Origin: Thermogemmatispora onikobensis
GTDB taxonomy: Bacteria; Chloroflexota; Ktedonobacteria; Ktedonobacterales; Ktedonobacteraceae
Direction: 5' to 3'
DNA: 64,000 nt
Assembly (NCBI RefSeq): GCF_001748285.1
Contig: NZ_BDGT01000011.1
Span: 1 to 64,000, forward strand
In this document: positions 46,261 through 54,695 of the stretch, in pieces
Layout: each line of letters begins with the position of its first letter
How positions within the stretch are numbered: position 1 is the first letter of the stretch
Program-made: the position numbers and the translations under genes
The notes under the pieces: model-generated
Seen by the model: only the letters and a program-made list of their open reading frames with translations
Database searches by the model: none
What the model was told of the DNA's origin: nothing

Positions 46261-46292
46261 CCGGCCAACCTGCCCACGAGCAGGTTGGCCGG
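46261..46292 (+). terminator. hairpin ending the cox transcript, no T-run
   Basis: CCGGCCAACCTGC (46261-46273) and GCAGGTTGGCCGG (46280-46292) pair perfectly over 13 bases with loop CCACGA. The following sequence is C/T-rich but lacks a T-run. It lies 67 bases after the methyltransferase stop. Confidence 0.6.
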
Positions 46293-46433
46293 CTGCTCCT
46301 CATCCTCCTCTCGCGTTACTGCTGTAACCGTCTCCTGACGAACTGGCTGGCTTCCTTGTGGTCTGACCCTTGTCGCCCTGCCCCCAATGTGCTACTATCC
46401 TGGCAGATTGTCCATGAGGAGCTGAGCGTCTGC

Positions 46434-47966
46434 ATGCAAGAATCCGAACATTCTGAGCGCACTGCTGCCGCTCCCCAGGCCCAGGAAGGCGCCGAGGAGA
46501 AGCCTGCTGCTTCTGAGCCGGCGGAGCGACAGGCAGGCGAGACGGCTGCGACAGCCACGCCGGAAACTGCTCTCGTTGAAGGGAAGAGCCAGCCTCGGGC
46601 AAAAAGTGGACCCGACTGGCTGGCGGTGGAAGTGGTGACCGTAGTGGGCCTGCTCTTCGCTATTATTGCCCGCTTGAATGTCCAGCCCTCAACGGCGCTG
46701 GTGCCTGTGGCGGTGCTGGCTGCTCCCGGCTGTGGCCTGTTGGTGACGGCCATTCGTAAGCTGCGCACCTTGCAGCGTCCCGGCCTGCTGGAGGCGGCCC
46801 TATCCGGCGCTATTCTGGCGCTGTGTCATCTGGGGGCCGCCCTGACTTATCCCTCGGTGCTGTCGACGCTCTTGGCTCAGGCCGAGCTGCGCCTGGCCTT
46901 TTTGAGTACCTGGGGCCTGGTGGCCCTCTTTGCGCTGGTGCTGAGTGTCGTCGGGGCCGCGCTCGGCCATTTGGCCTTCGCCCCGTTACGGCCACTACCG
47001 GCCCGCTCGGAGGCTGCCGCGAAGGTGAGGCAAGACCAGGTCTTTGCTCAGGCTGAAGAAGGAGAGACCTCGGAAGAGGAAGAAGGAGGAGCAGATTCCG
47101 GGGAGTCGGCGCTGGCGGTTTCTCTCAGAACTGACGAGGGCGCAATAGAAGTGCCAGCCCGGGAAACGGTGAGCGCTTCCTCTGAGACCGCTCAGGCAGC
47201 GGCTCGAATCATCGACGGGCAGGATAGAGAGGACGAAGCAGAGGGAGAGCAGGCGGGAGAAGCGGGGGAGGCTGCGGATGCTGGCGAGACGGTGGCGGAT
47301 TCAAGGCCGACTCGCCGTCCGTTGCTGAGCTATGCGATCGCCGTTCTGTTTCTGGCGCTCCTGCCGACGGTAGTGGGCTACCTCTTCGCAGCGGCCTACG
47401 ATGCCATGTTTGTCCTCTACCAGTTTGCGCCCGGTCCTTTCCCAACGCTGCGCCTGTTGTCGGCGCTTTTGCCCTGGCAGGTGCCTATTCATATCGACCT
47501 GAGCCGGCCCGACGCCGCCCTGATTATTTTCTCGCTCTTGTGGCGCATCCCGCTCTTCCTCGGCAATGGGACCATGTTCGATGTCCTGGCCCTGGAGCCA
47601 GTGGTCTTGAATGGTGCTGCTCTGGCCTTGCTCCTCCTGACCACCTATGGTCAGGAGACGACTGGAACGGCTGCTGCCTCTGGAGGAGAGCCGGCGCTGC
47701 CAGGCTGGCCATCCTACCTGCTCTTGGCGGCCTTGCTGGGCCTGGCGCTGGTGCTGGCTCCTGATCTCTGGATCTTTCAAGGTCTGGCGGGCCTGTTGCA
47801 GATTCCCCATGCCGATATCGCGCTGCCACTCCGTACGCTGCGCATTCTTGATCCGCTCACGTTCAGTCTGAATCTCGTGACGGGGCCGCTGCTCTCTCTG
47901 CTCCTGGCACTGGCCTTGCGCTGGCAGTATGAGCGTGCACATGCCAGCCGGACAGGCTGGTCGTGA
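46434..47966 (+). CDS. integral membrane protein with acidic linker
   Basis: 510 residues, ATG 46434 preceded by GAGGAGCTGAG; the upstream extension of the frame is not protein-like. After an acidic/Ala-rich N-terminus come four or so hydrophobic segments (about 60-180), then a Glu-rich low-complexity loop (about 200-300, likely cytoplasmic), then another five or more segments. The second half includes LLSYAIAVLFLALLPTVVGYLFAAAYDAMFVLY and several long Leu-rich helices. No family recognised. It may be a transporter or scaffold. It has the same direction as the cox genes but lies after a hairpin. Confidence 0.7.
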   Translation: MQESEHSERTAAAPQAQEGAEEKPAASEPAERQAGETAATATPETALVEGKSQPRAKSGPDWLAVEVVTVVGLLFAIIARLNVQPSTALVPVAVLAAPGCGLLVTAIRKLRTLQRPGLLEAALSGAILALCHLGAALTYPSVLSTLLAQAELRLAFLSTWGLVALFALVLSVVGAALGHLAFAPLRPLPARSEAAAKVRQDQVFAQAEEGETSEEEEGGADSGESALAVSLRTDEGAIEVPARETVSASSETAQAAARIIDGQDREDEAEGEQAGEAGEAADAGETVADSRPTRRPLLSYAIAVLFLALLPTVVGYLFAAAYDAMFVLYQFAPGPFPTLRLLSALLPWQVPIHIDLSRPDAALIIFSLLWRIPLFLGNGTMFDVLALEPVVLNGAALALLLLTTYGQETTGTAAASGGEPALPGWPSYLLLAALLGLALVLAPDLWIFQGLAGLLQIPHADIALPLRTLRILDPLTFSLNLVTGPLLSLLLALALRWQYERAHASRTGWS

Positions 47967-48047
47967 CGCTGGTCTTCGCCCCACCGGGCTTGCGCAATTG
48001 ACCAGGCAGCGATTACTCTTACTCTCATTGAGTGAGTATGTATACTT

Positions 48048-48548
48048 ATGAATGATCCACGTATTCTTGTCATCTTTGGTCTCTTCTTTGTGGCCCTGGG
48101 GGGGTATAACCTGGTGGTTGGGCGTCGCCGCTTACGCGCCCAGCCAGGGATGCGCCCCCTGCAGCAGGTCAATATTCTCACGGGCAGCGAGTACCTGCTG
48201 CTGGCGCTGGTCTTCTTCATCAGTGCTCTGGCCAGAACGACGCTGCTGCCCTCCTCGGTAACGCCCTATCTGTTCGGGGCCTCTTTTGCCTTACTCATCA
48301 TCTCCCTGGTCCTGGCCGTGATGGTGGTGCGTATGGCCACGCGAGGACGGGCGGTACCCCGCCAGGGTGTGGGAGAGGCTGCTGTGGCCTCCGGTGGTGA
48401 TCAGGCGAGGAGCGGCAGTCAGACGTTGGAGACGGTGGAGAGCGATCCAGAGCTGGAAGCGGCCCGGCGCCGGGAGCGCCGTCGTCGCCGTCTGGAGCAT
48501 CGGCGCAGGATGGCCGAGCAGCGCCGCCGACGGGCAGGCAAAGCCTGA
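48048..48548 (+). CDS. small membrane protein with Arg-rich C-terminal tail
   Basis: 166 residues, ATG 48048. Three hydrophobic segments (ILVIFGLFFVALGGYNLVVG; EYLLLALVFFISALARTTLL; YLFGASFALLIISLVLAVMVVRMA) are followed by a polar linker and a very basic tail of about 35 residues dominated by Arg, likely binding nucleic acid or acidic lipid on the inside. Its upstream gap of 81 bases contains the palindrome AGTATGTATACT near 48035. No family recognised. Confidence 0.65.
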   Translation: MNDPRILVIFGLFFVALGGYNLVVGRRRLRAQPGMRPLQQVNILTGSEYLLLALVFFISALARTTLLPSSVTPYLFGASFALLIISLVLAVMVVRMATRGRAVPRQGVGEAAVASGGDQARSGSQTLETVESDPELEAARRRERRRRRLEHRRRMAEQRRRRAGKA

Positions 48549-48580
48549 GCGAGATCAGGAAGAATGACGACGAAGAAAAG

Positions 48581-48618
48581 GGCGCCCCGACTCGCTCGAA
48601 TGAAGAGCCGGGCGCCCA
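48581..48618 (-). terminator. intrinsic terminator of the DJ-1/PfpI gene (minus strand)
   Basis: GGGCGCCCCGACTC (48581-48594) pairs with GAGCCGGGCGCCC (48606-48618) with one bulge. Read on the minus strand the stem is followed by TTTTCTTCGTC. It lies between convergent genes and probably also slows the plus-strand transcript of the membrane protein. Confidence 0.65.
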
Positions 48619-48642
48619 CGGGGTCCTGTAGCCTGGTATAGC

Positions 48643-49311
48643 CTAGCTCAGGGCCTCGATCACAGCGTGCGCGATGCTGGCGCTCGATTGTGGGTTCTGG
48701 CCCGTGATCAGCAGCCCATCGCGCTCCACGTGGTCGGACCAATTGGGGCGGGTCACGAAATTGGCCCCCAACTCGCGCAGGCGCGTCTCCAGCAGGAAGG
48801 GCATAAACTTATCCAGCCCGGTGGCGCGCTCCTCCTCGTCGGTGAAGGCCGTGATGGTCTTACCCGCCACCAGTGGCTGGCCATCGGCACGCCGGGCCCC
48901 GACCAGGCCCGCTGGACCGTGGCAGACAGCGGCGATGACCTTGCCCTGACCCTCGAAGTCGCCAAGCAGGCGGTGCAGAGTCGTATCTTCGGCCAGATCG
49001 AACATCACGCCATGCCCGCCAGGCAGGAAGATGGCGTCGTAATCGGCGGCATTCAGCCCAGCCAGGGGCCGCGTATTCTGCAGCTGGGCCCGGGCCTCGG
49101 CGTACTTCTGGGCCTCTTCCTCCTTGGGTTCGCTGCGCGGGTCAACGGGCACGCTGCCACCGCGCGGGCTGGCGACTGTGATCTGCCAGCCTTGCTCTTT
49201 GAAAGCCTGATAGGGAACCGCGAATTCCTCAAACCAGATCCCGGTCCGGTGCTCGTCGTCAATGCGATCGTGACCAGTCACTACCATCAGAATACGACGC
49301 GGTTGAGCCAC
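48643..49311 (-). CDS. DJ-1/PfpI-family type 1 glutamine-amidotransferase-like protein
   Basis: 222 residues, GTG start at 49311 behind AAGGAGTGAG. The DJ-1/Hsp31 fold is plain: nucleophile Cys130 followed by His131 in IAAVCHGPAGL (nucleophile elbow), Glu28/29 in GIWFEEFAVP, and IFLPGGHGVMFDL. Relatives are glyoxalase III/deglycase or chaperone-like stress proteins. The decayed LysR gene lies divergently upstream, a common arrangement for this family's own regulator. Biochemical role not determinable. Confidence 0.92.
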   Translation of the reverse strand: MAQPRRILMVVTGHDRIDDEHRTGIWFEEFAVPYQAFKEQGWQITVASPRGGSVPVDPRSEPKEEEAQKYAEARAQLQNTRPLAGLNAADYDAIFLPGGHGVMFDLAEDTTLHRLLGDFEGQGKVIAAVCHGPAGLVGARRADGQPLVAGKTITAFTDEEERATGLDKFMPFLLETRLRELGANFVTRPNWSDHVERDGLLITGQNPQSSASIAHAVIEALS

Positions 49312-49515
49312 AGAGAACTCACTCCTTTCTTCGGGTCTCGGCTAGGAAGGCAAGCTGTGCTCTGCACAGAGAGAGATGCATCTTACCACGATTGAGCGAC
49401 GCCCACTCGCTGGAAACGCTGCGTCTCCTCTTCGGTGCTTTGGCGCGCCGCTCCGCTGACATTCTATATCGTGGCCCGGCTATAAAGCAAATAGTCTTTC
49501 TGATGATATAAGTTT

Positions 49516-49748
49516 ATGATTAATCTGGAGTGGTACCGCTGCTTTGCTTTGCTGCCATCTACCGCGCCGGAGCTGTCTTCGGGGTGGCGTAGGCCCTCTT
49601 GCTGATGCTGCCTGCGGTGACCCAGCACCTGACGGCGCTGGAGGCCGCCGTGGGTGAGCCGCTCTTTCTGCGGCACCGCGGCAACAAGGAACTTTACAAC
49701 CAGATTGTGCAGGAGGCCGTGCCAGGGCCAGAGTGGCTGGCATCATGA
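49516..49748 (+). pseudogene. decayed LysR-family regulator
   Basis: The N-terminal helix-turn-helix is still legible across two frames: MINLEWYRCFA from ATG 49516, then AIYRAGAVF in a shifted frame. A direct duplication TTGCT-TTGCT at 49544-49553 causes the frameshift. A TAG at 49590-49592 interrupts the second half (PAVTQHLTALEAAVGEPLF), and the remainder is shortened before a stop at 49748. Only about a quarter of a normal 300-residue LysR protein is left. It is divergent from the DJ-1/PfpI gene, so that gene has probably lost its regulator. Confidence 0.85.
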
Positions 49749-49752
49749 CCGC

Positions 49753-49781
49753 AAAAAACGGTCACTGATGACCGTTTTTTT
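49753..49781. terminator. perfect bidirectional intrinsic terminator
   Basis: AAAAAACGGTCA (49753-49764), loop CTGA, TGACCGTTTTTTT (49769-49781). A 6-bp GC-bearing stem is extended by A-T pairs, with A-run and T-run on the two sides. It can terminate in both directions: the LysR remnant on plus and the large minus-strand gene ending at 49896. Confidence 0.9.
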
Positions 49782-49895
49782 GGGATGCTCGAAAAGGCTT
49801 GACTGAGGCCGCCTGCGATGCTATTTTAGGAAGGGTACCGTCAGAATGCCTGTTTAGCCCGCTCTGGGATTGAAAGGGGATTGAAAATTGAAACG

Positions 49896-51956
49896 CTAAA
49901 GACCTTCCAGCTCAAGCTGCATCTCTGCCAGACCCTGCTGAGCGGCGTAGCGGACCGTCAGGCCGCTGATGCGACAGGTCAGATTCTGGCCGCTGCCCGT
50001 AGGTGCCAGGCTATCGATCAGCGTCACTGCATCGAAGAGCTGTAGCGCTGGATTCAGCGGCACAGTGATGCGGTGGCGACTGGCGGCGCGCTGCTCCTGA
50101 GCCAGCAAGAAGGCCGCCTTCTGAGCGCATTGGCTGGTAGTGGTCAGCTTGTGGTCAATGTGGTAGCGCAGGCGCTCGCAGCCCACCTGCTGTACATGGA
50201 GATCGTCGTAGGCCTCGGCGGTCGTCAAAGCTTGAGGCGAACCACTGGCCGGTGGCCTGCCACTGACGATGATATGGTTGGCGCGCTCGTCGCTACTGCC
50301 GATACTGAGCAGCTCGATCTCGGGCTGGTAGGACCAGACAGGGGTCTCGCCGCTACTCAGCTCGCGGAAGCGCAGGACCTCATCCTGGTCGAGGAAGTAG
50401 ACCAGCCCGTATGTATTGCACAGCTCGTCGAGGGCCGCGCGGTAAGGCTGGCCTGCCTGGATGACAAAAGAGGGAATAGTCTGGCTCAGCTGGTCGGTAG
50501 CGGGAAGAGCGATGGTAAAGAGGCCAGCCCGGGCGCAGACCTCGCTAATCAGAAAGGCCAGCGTCTGGCCATTGTAGCTGTTCTGGTAGCGGGCGAGCAG
50601 ATCGAGCTGGCGCGTGCGATCGTTGGCGACGAGCAAGAGGCGATGCTCCTGGGGAGAGCGCAGAAAGTGGAGCTGACTCAGGACATAGCTGCCAGTCTTG
50701 ATCTGCGTCGGAGAAGGCGGCGTACCTGCGTAGTAGCCTTCGCTCAGGGTCAGCGTGGCTCCCGGGCCGAGTGGACGGTAGCTACCAGCGCTGCTGACCA
50801 GCGCGTTATAGCTGCCACCGCTGTTGTCCAGCAGCACCTCTAAGCGAGCGGGACGGCCTGGGCGCTCCAGGCGCCGATAGGCCAGCACAGCGGGCGAGAG
50901 ATCGAGAGACTGCTGAGGGTTAGTGCTCTGGAAGAGGGGGGCGCTGGCGATCGTTGGCATCGTCAGGACGTAGGAGCGCGGACCTGCGTTTCCACTGGCG
51001 GGACTGGCGACGGGCAACACGACGGCCCCATAGGTACAGGACAGCATGTGCAGAATAGTCCCATTTGACCAGTGGACCAGGTCCAGCGACTGGCGCAGTC
51101 GTGGGTAGCTGTAGACTGAGCCGGTCAGGTTGCCGCTGTCGGCCTCGACGCAGCTCAGAGTGTAGAGGCCATCCGCGAAGGAGAGGCGCGGAGCCAGGCG
51201 CATAATAGCGGTAGTCGTAGCCGGGGCGATCGCCACGCCAGAACTCCACTGCCCATTAGCGGCGTTGAAGGTGCAGGTGCTCAGCGAGTAATTATCTGAG
51301 TAAATCAGCGTGTAGAGGGAGCCAGAGCAGGCGCTGGCCAGTCCGCCACCGGCTCCCAACGGTGGCAGTGACCAGCTCTGCAGACTGGACCAGCCAGTGC
51401 CGTTGAAAAAAGAGCAACCCAGGGCTTCGCCACCAACGACATCGTAGAGAAAAAAGACATCGTTGGTGCCAGCGCAGGCAATACCTTTGATCAGAGCGTT
51501 GCCCGGTGGGGAAAGCACAGTTGTCGGGCCGCTCCAACTCAGGCCATTGTTGGCTGAGGTCCAGACCCAGAGCTGGTTGCCGCCACTGCCACGCTGAGCG
51601 AAAGCCCGCAGCAGCCCCCCACAGTTAGCAACAGCGCAACTGCCGTCCTGATTCATAACGCCAGCCGCGCCCGGTAGCGTCACCCAGGCGCTGGTAGCCC
51701 ACTGGCTGGCCTGAGCAGGATCAGTGATGCGTTGAACCTGGAATGTCCCGGTAAGAAAGGAGCTGGCGCGCGCCAGACGGACACGCACGATGCTGCCATC
51801 GCTGGCGAGACAGGCGTCGTGCCAGCTCTCAGGGGTCCCCGGGGTCTGGTAAGGAGCGTAGTGGAGGACATGGTCGGCGACGTTGAGAGTCAGGACTGGG
51901 CGGCGCGTAAGGCTGTTGAGAGCGGCGCTCAGGGGATTGGGAAGAGTACGAACCAT
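49896..51956 (-). CDS. large phage-tail/baseplate-like protein with propeller-like middle region
   Basis: 686 residues from ATG 51956, behind AGGAGATTCCCCTC, a very good ribosome site. An in-frame GTG at 52067 would add a hydrophobic, signal-peptide-like N-terminus (LVVLLLSS) but has no close ribosome site. The middle (about 60-390) has Trp- and Ser-rich repeats (WVTLPGAAG, WVWTSANNGLSWSG, WSLPPLGAG) like a sialidase-type propeller. The C-terminal 200 residues (LAFLISEVCARAGLF, RAALDELCNTYGLVYFLDQDEVLRF, LFDAVTLIDSLAP) recall phage tail hub/late-control proteins. No other phage genes are adjacent. Role unknown. Confidence 0.6.
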   Translation of the reverse strand: MVRTLPNPLSAALNSLTRRPVLTLNVADHVLHYAPYQTPGTPESWHDACLASDGSIVRVRLARASSFLTGTFQVQRITDPAQASQWATSAWVTLPGAAGVMNQDGSCAVANCGGLLRAFAQRGSGGNQLWVWTSANNGLSWSGPTTVLSPPGNALIKGIACAGTNDVFFLYDVVGGEALGCSFFNGTGWSSLQSWSLPPLGAGGGLASACSGSLYTLIYSDNYSLSTCTFNAANGQWSSGVAIAPATTTAIMRLAPRLSFADGLYTLSCVEADSGNLTGSVYSYPRLRQSLDLVHWSNGTILHMLSCTYGAVVLPVASPASGNAGPRSYVLTMPTIASAPLFQSTNPQQSLDLSPAVLAYRRLERPGRPARLEVLLDNSGGSYNALVSSAGSYRPLGPGATLTLSEGYYAGTPPSPTQIKTGSYVLSQLHFLRSPQEHRLLLVANDRTRQLDLLARYQNSYNGQTLAFLISEVCARAGLFTIALPATDQLSQTIPSFVIQAGQPYRAALDELCNTYGLVYFLDQDEVLRFRELSSGETPVWSYQPEIELLSIGSSDERANHIIVSGRPPASGSPQALTTAEAYDDLHVQQVGCERLRYHIDHKLTTTSQCAQKAAFLLAQEQRAASRHRITVPLNPALQLFDAVTLIDSLAPTGSGQNLTCRISGLTVRYAAQQGLAEMQLELEGL

Positions 51957-52520
51957 GAGGGGAATCTCCTGCTTGGTGGGGGAGTCTCTGGCCTGGGCCT
52001 GCTGCTGAGGAGAAGAAAGGAGCAGGACAACAAGCACAGGGGATAGGGGAGGAAGACGCTGCTTCACCCGGCGCGGGGGACGCGCCCCAACCTCCTTTTA
52101 TCAGTAGTAGTATAGCTGAGTGACAGCGCGAAAGCAAGATGTCCCGCTGAGAGGGCGGGACATCTTCATATAGACATTAGTCTATATAGTCGCCGTGCGC
52201 GGCTGGTGCTGATGAGAGGAGCGAACCGATCCAGGCGGGGGCCGCCGAATATTGTGCACAATGCATAAATATTTGAAGTGAGAATTAGCTATTCTACTCA
52301 TTTACGGGGGAAATAGAAAATGATACTGTATAACCAGAGAAACGGATTGGGCATAATTAACAATAGCGTCCAGCCTGGCGGCTGATGCAGGGCAGGGCAG
52401 CGAGCGGGATCGGCGAGCAAGGGCGCCAGCGATCTGGGGCTGTCTGATCCTGTTGCCGCGCGAGAGGTGAAGGAAGGACGGATAGCAAGAGAGACAAGAA
52501 AGGAAGAGAGGCGACGCGCC
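51957..52520. other. intergenic region with two dyads
   Basis: 564 bases between divergent genes. A perfect hairpin GATGTCCCGC / GCGGGACATC at 52138-52164 is followed by the palindrome TATAGAC-ATTA-GTCTATA at 52169-52186. On the minus strand an AAAGGAGG lies at about 52092-52099, 25 bases before the in-frame GTG 52067, too far for normal initiation. Otherwise no gene is supported. Confidence 0.45.
52138..52186. promoter_or_regulatory. adjacent hairpin and 7-bp palindrome upstream of the large minus gene
   Basis: A 10-bp perfect stem (52138-52147 with 52155-52164, loop TGAGAGG), then 4 bases later the palindrome TATAGAC/GTCTATA (52169-52175 and 52180-52186). The first could be a terminator, the second an operator. 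No regulator for either is known. Confidence 0.4.
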
Positions 52521-52922
52521 ATGAATGCGCCCTTGCTCAAAGAAAGCTTTGGGCTGATTGCCCCTCAGAAAGAAGCTTTCGCGCGCCAGTTCTACGAACG
52601 CCTTTTCGCGACCTATCCGCAAACGCGCCCGCTCTTTGCCAACACCGACATGCGGCGCCAGGAAAGCGCTCTCATGGCCACGCTCGCCGCCGTGGTCGCT
52701 GGCGTTGAGCGTGGGGAGAACCTTGTGCCGGTGCTACACAAGCTGGGTGAACGCCATTATCGCTATGGTGTGCAACCGGAGCACTATCCCCTGGTTGGGC
52801 AAGCCCTGATTGCCACCTTTGTCGACTTTCTTGGGCCGCGTTTCACGCCGGCCATGCAAGATGCCTGGGTACAGGCTTTTGAGGTCATCAGCTCCCAGAT
52901 GATTGCTGCTGGTGAACCATAG
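52521..52922 (+). CDS. single-domain bacterial globin
   Basis: 133 residues from ATG 52521. It is a three-over-three bacterial hemoglobin-like globin: the N-terminal LLKESFGLIAPQKEAFARQFYERLFATYPQTRPLF (A and B helices), and the F-helix with proximal His79 in GERHYRYGVQPEHYPLVGQAL, the pattern of Vitreoscilla hemoglobin and flavohemoglobin N-domains. It has no FAD/NAD reductase domain, so it depends on an external reductase. Likely O2 or NO binding. It stands alone, convergent with folD. Confidence 0.9.
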   Translation: MNAPLLKESFGLIAPQKEAFARQFYERLFATYPQTRPLFANTDMRRQESALMATLAAVVAGVERGENLVPVLHKLGERHYRYGVQPEHYPLVGQALIATFVDFLGPRFTPAMQDAWVQAFEVISSQMIAAGEP

Positions 52923-52932
52923 CACGTTGCGT

Positions 52933-52979
52933 GGGGGGGCATCGCACTGCTTATTTGCCCTCCTGGGTGCGAATGCCCC
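52933..52979. terminator. hairpin between the globin gene and folD
   Basis: GGGGCATCGCAC (52936-52947) pairs with GTGCGAATGCCCC (52967-52979) with one bulge, extended by G/C on the outside. Convergent genes on both sides; no T-run. Confidence 0.5.
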
Positions 52980-53009
52980 TCCCTCCCCCCACCTTGCTGG
53001 GTCTTTCCC

Positions 53010-53903
53010 TTAAGACTGGGGCACGGAAAGGTCCGGCTTCTCCTCCGCCAGCCCGTTGGCCAGCCAGGCGGCGCGGACGCACTGCTTGAGCAGCATCACA
53101 TTCGTCAACGGGCCGACGCCGCCCGGCGTTGGGGTGATGGCTGCAGCCACCTCGTGCACCGCCTCAAAGTCCACATCGCCCACGATCCCCCCTTCTGGCA
53201 AGGCGTTGATCCCGACATCGATGACCACCGCTCCCGGGCGCACCATCTCGGCGGTCACCAGGCGTGGGCGTCCGACAGCGGCGATCAGCACATCGGCCTG
53301 GCGCGTCAGCGTGGTCAGGTCGCGCGTACGCGAATGGCAGACGCTTACCGTAGCGTTGCGCTGGAGCAGCATCAAGGCCAGTGGCTTACCCACCACATTG
53401 CTGCGTCCCAGTATCACCACGCGCTTGCCTGCTAGCGGTATCCGATAGCGATCGAGAATCTCCATGACGGCGGCGGCGGTCGATGGCAGGAAGCTAGGGA
53501 GGCCCAGGAAGAGATTGCCGGCGCTACCTGGGCTGATGCCATCGATATCTTTCGCTGGTGCCACCGTATCGGCGACCATCTTCTGCGAGAGATGGGCGGG
53601 CAAGGGCATTTGCACGATGATGCCGTGGGTACGCTGGTCCTCATTGAGCTGAAGCAGCAGGGCGCGCAGCTCGTCGGCGCTTGTCAGCGCTGGCAGCTCC
53701 TCTAAACGGGCCTGCACGCCGATCTCGCCAGCCAGGCGTAGGATAGCCTTGGTGTAAACGCCGGAAGCTGCGTCGCCGCCCACGCGCACAATCACCAAAC
53801 CGGGCGGGTATCCTTGCTGCTCACGGAAGCGAGCGATCTCGTCCCGCAGCTCTCCCCGAATCTCGCTGCTGAGGGCGCGCCCGTCGAGAATCGTTGCGCT
53901 CAC
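53010..53903 (-). CDS. folD: methylenetetrahydrofolate dehydrogenase (FolD), cyclohydrolase lysine missing
   Basis: 297 residues, GTG start at 53903 behind AGGAGGGGCCTT. It has the FolD fold: IVQMPLP, DIDGISPGSAG, the NADP site ILGRSNVVGKPLALML, and the C-terminal TPTPGGVGPLTNVMLL. In the substrate-site motif, normally Tyr-x-x-x-Lys, Tyr50 is present but the lysine position (54) is Ile (GVYTKAILR). The adjacent Lys52 is at a different spacing. That lysine is essential for the cyclohydrolase reaction in characterised FolD/DC301. The enzyme may therefore be mainly a dehydrogenase, with FchA next door doing cyclohydrolysis. Confidence 0.94.
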   Translation of the reverse strand: MSATILDGRALSSEIRGELRDEIARFREQQGYPPGLVIVRVGGDAASGVYTKAILRLAGEIGVQARLEELPALTSADELRALLLQLNEDQRTHGIIVQMPLPAHLSQKMVADTVAPAKDIDGISPGSAGNLFLGLPSFLPSTAAAVMEILDRYRIPLAGKRVVILGRSNVVGKPLALMLLQRNATVSVCHSRTRDLTTLTRQADVLIAAVGRPRLVTAEMVRPGAVVIDVGINALPEGGIVGDVDFEAVHEVAAAITPTPGGVGPLTNVMLLKQCVRAAWLANGLAEEKPDLSVPQS

Positions 53904-54523
53904 AAGGCCCCTCCTACCAGGCGAACCACGTCGGCATGGCCCGTCTCCACTTGCTGCAGGGCCGTCTCCAGGCGCCCCTGCAGCTGCTCGACCAACTGCT
54001 GGTTTCTGAGCGAGCGCACATTGACGCGCACCATCCAGGCCGCGCCCTGGGCCGCGCTCACCACCAGGGCGGCCCCGGCAGCGATGTCGCTGCGGACGTT
54101 CTTGTTGCCAATCTGGGCCAGGCGCACGCAGAAACCCATCAGCTCCGCCGCCCGCTCGGCGACCTCCAGGGGCACCAGGGCCGCCTCATGGAGGCGTACC
54201 TGAATGACGCGGCTGCGAGCCTCGTTCTCTTCAGCGTTCCCTTTGGGAAGCCGAAAACTCATGGCCAGTCGCTCGTAGGCGTCACTATCCTCTTGTATGA
54301 GTTGCTGGAATCGCTCGCGCAATTCCTCTGTCTTCTGTAGAATGTCTTCGATCTCATCCTGTACATCGGCGTAACCACTCTTGCCAATAGTGAGTCGGGT
54401 GACCATGCTGGCAAGGGCCGCACCCATCGCTCCACTCAGCGCCGCAGCGGAGCCGCCCCCGGGTGTTGGTTGAGAGGAAGAGAGGTCATTAAGATACTCC
54501 CGTAGGGATTGATCTAGATACAT
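53900..54523 (-). CDS. fchA: methenyltetrahydrofolate cyclohydrolase (FchA, cyclodeaminase family)
   Basis: 207 residues, start at ATG 54523 with AAGGA seven bases upstream; other ATGs in frame upstream are less well placed. The FTCD_C fold is shown by [23 protein letters not shown] near residues 20-42, [34 protein letters not shown] and [25 protein letters not shown]. Stand-alone members act as methenyl-THF cyclohydrolase. It overlaps the folD start by 4 bases (translational coupling) and the two together give the full methylene- to formyl-THF route. Confidence 0.92.
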   Translation of the reverse strand: MYLDQSLREYLNDLSSSQPTPGGGSAAALSGAMGAALASMVTRLTIGKSGYADVQDEIEDILQKTEELRERFQQLIQEDSDAYERLAMSFRLPKGNAEENEARSRVIQVRLHEAALVPLEVAERAAELMGFCVRLAQIGNKNVRSDIAAGAALVVSAAQGAAWMVRVNVRSLRNQQLVEQLQGRLETALQQVETGHADVVRLVGGAL

Positions 54524-54695
54524 GTACATGTCCTTGCAAAGAGCAGTAGCTATTGGCTGTCTGCAGTATCCCAGAGGGACAGGCGTTTTGTGGGACATTA
54601 TAGCACAGAACTATTGATGCTGCGCGTGCTCTCGTGCCTGCTGGTGCGGCGGGTGCAGGCTGGGCCTGGAAGCTTGAGGATGAGAGAGGCTGACC

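Noticed and set aside
49516-49748. A functional short LysR-type protein
   Set aside because: The helix-turn-helix is split by a 5-base duplication and a TAG, and no effector domain remains, so it was called a pseudogene.
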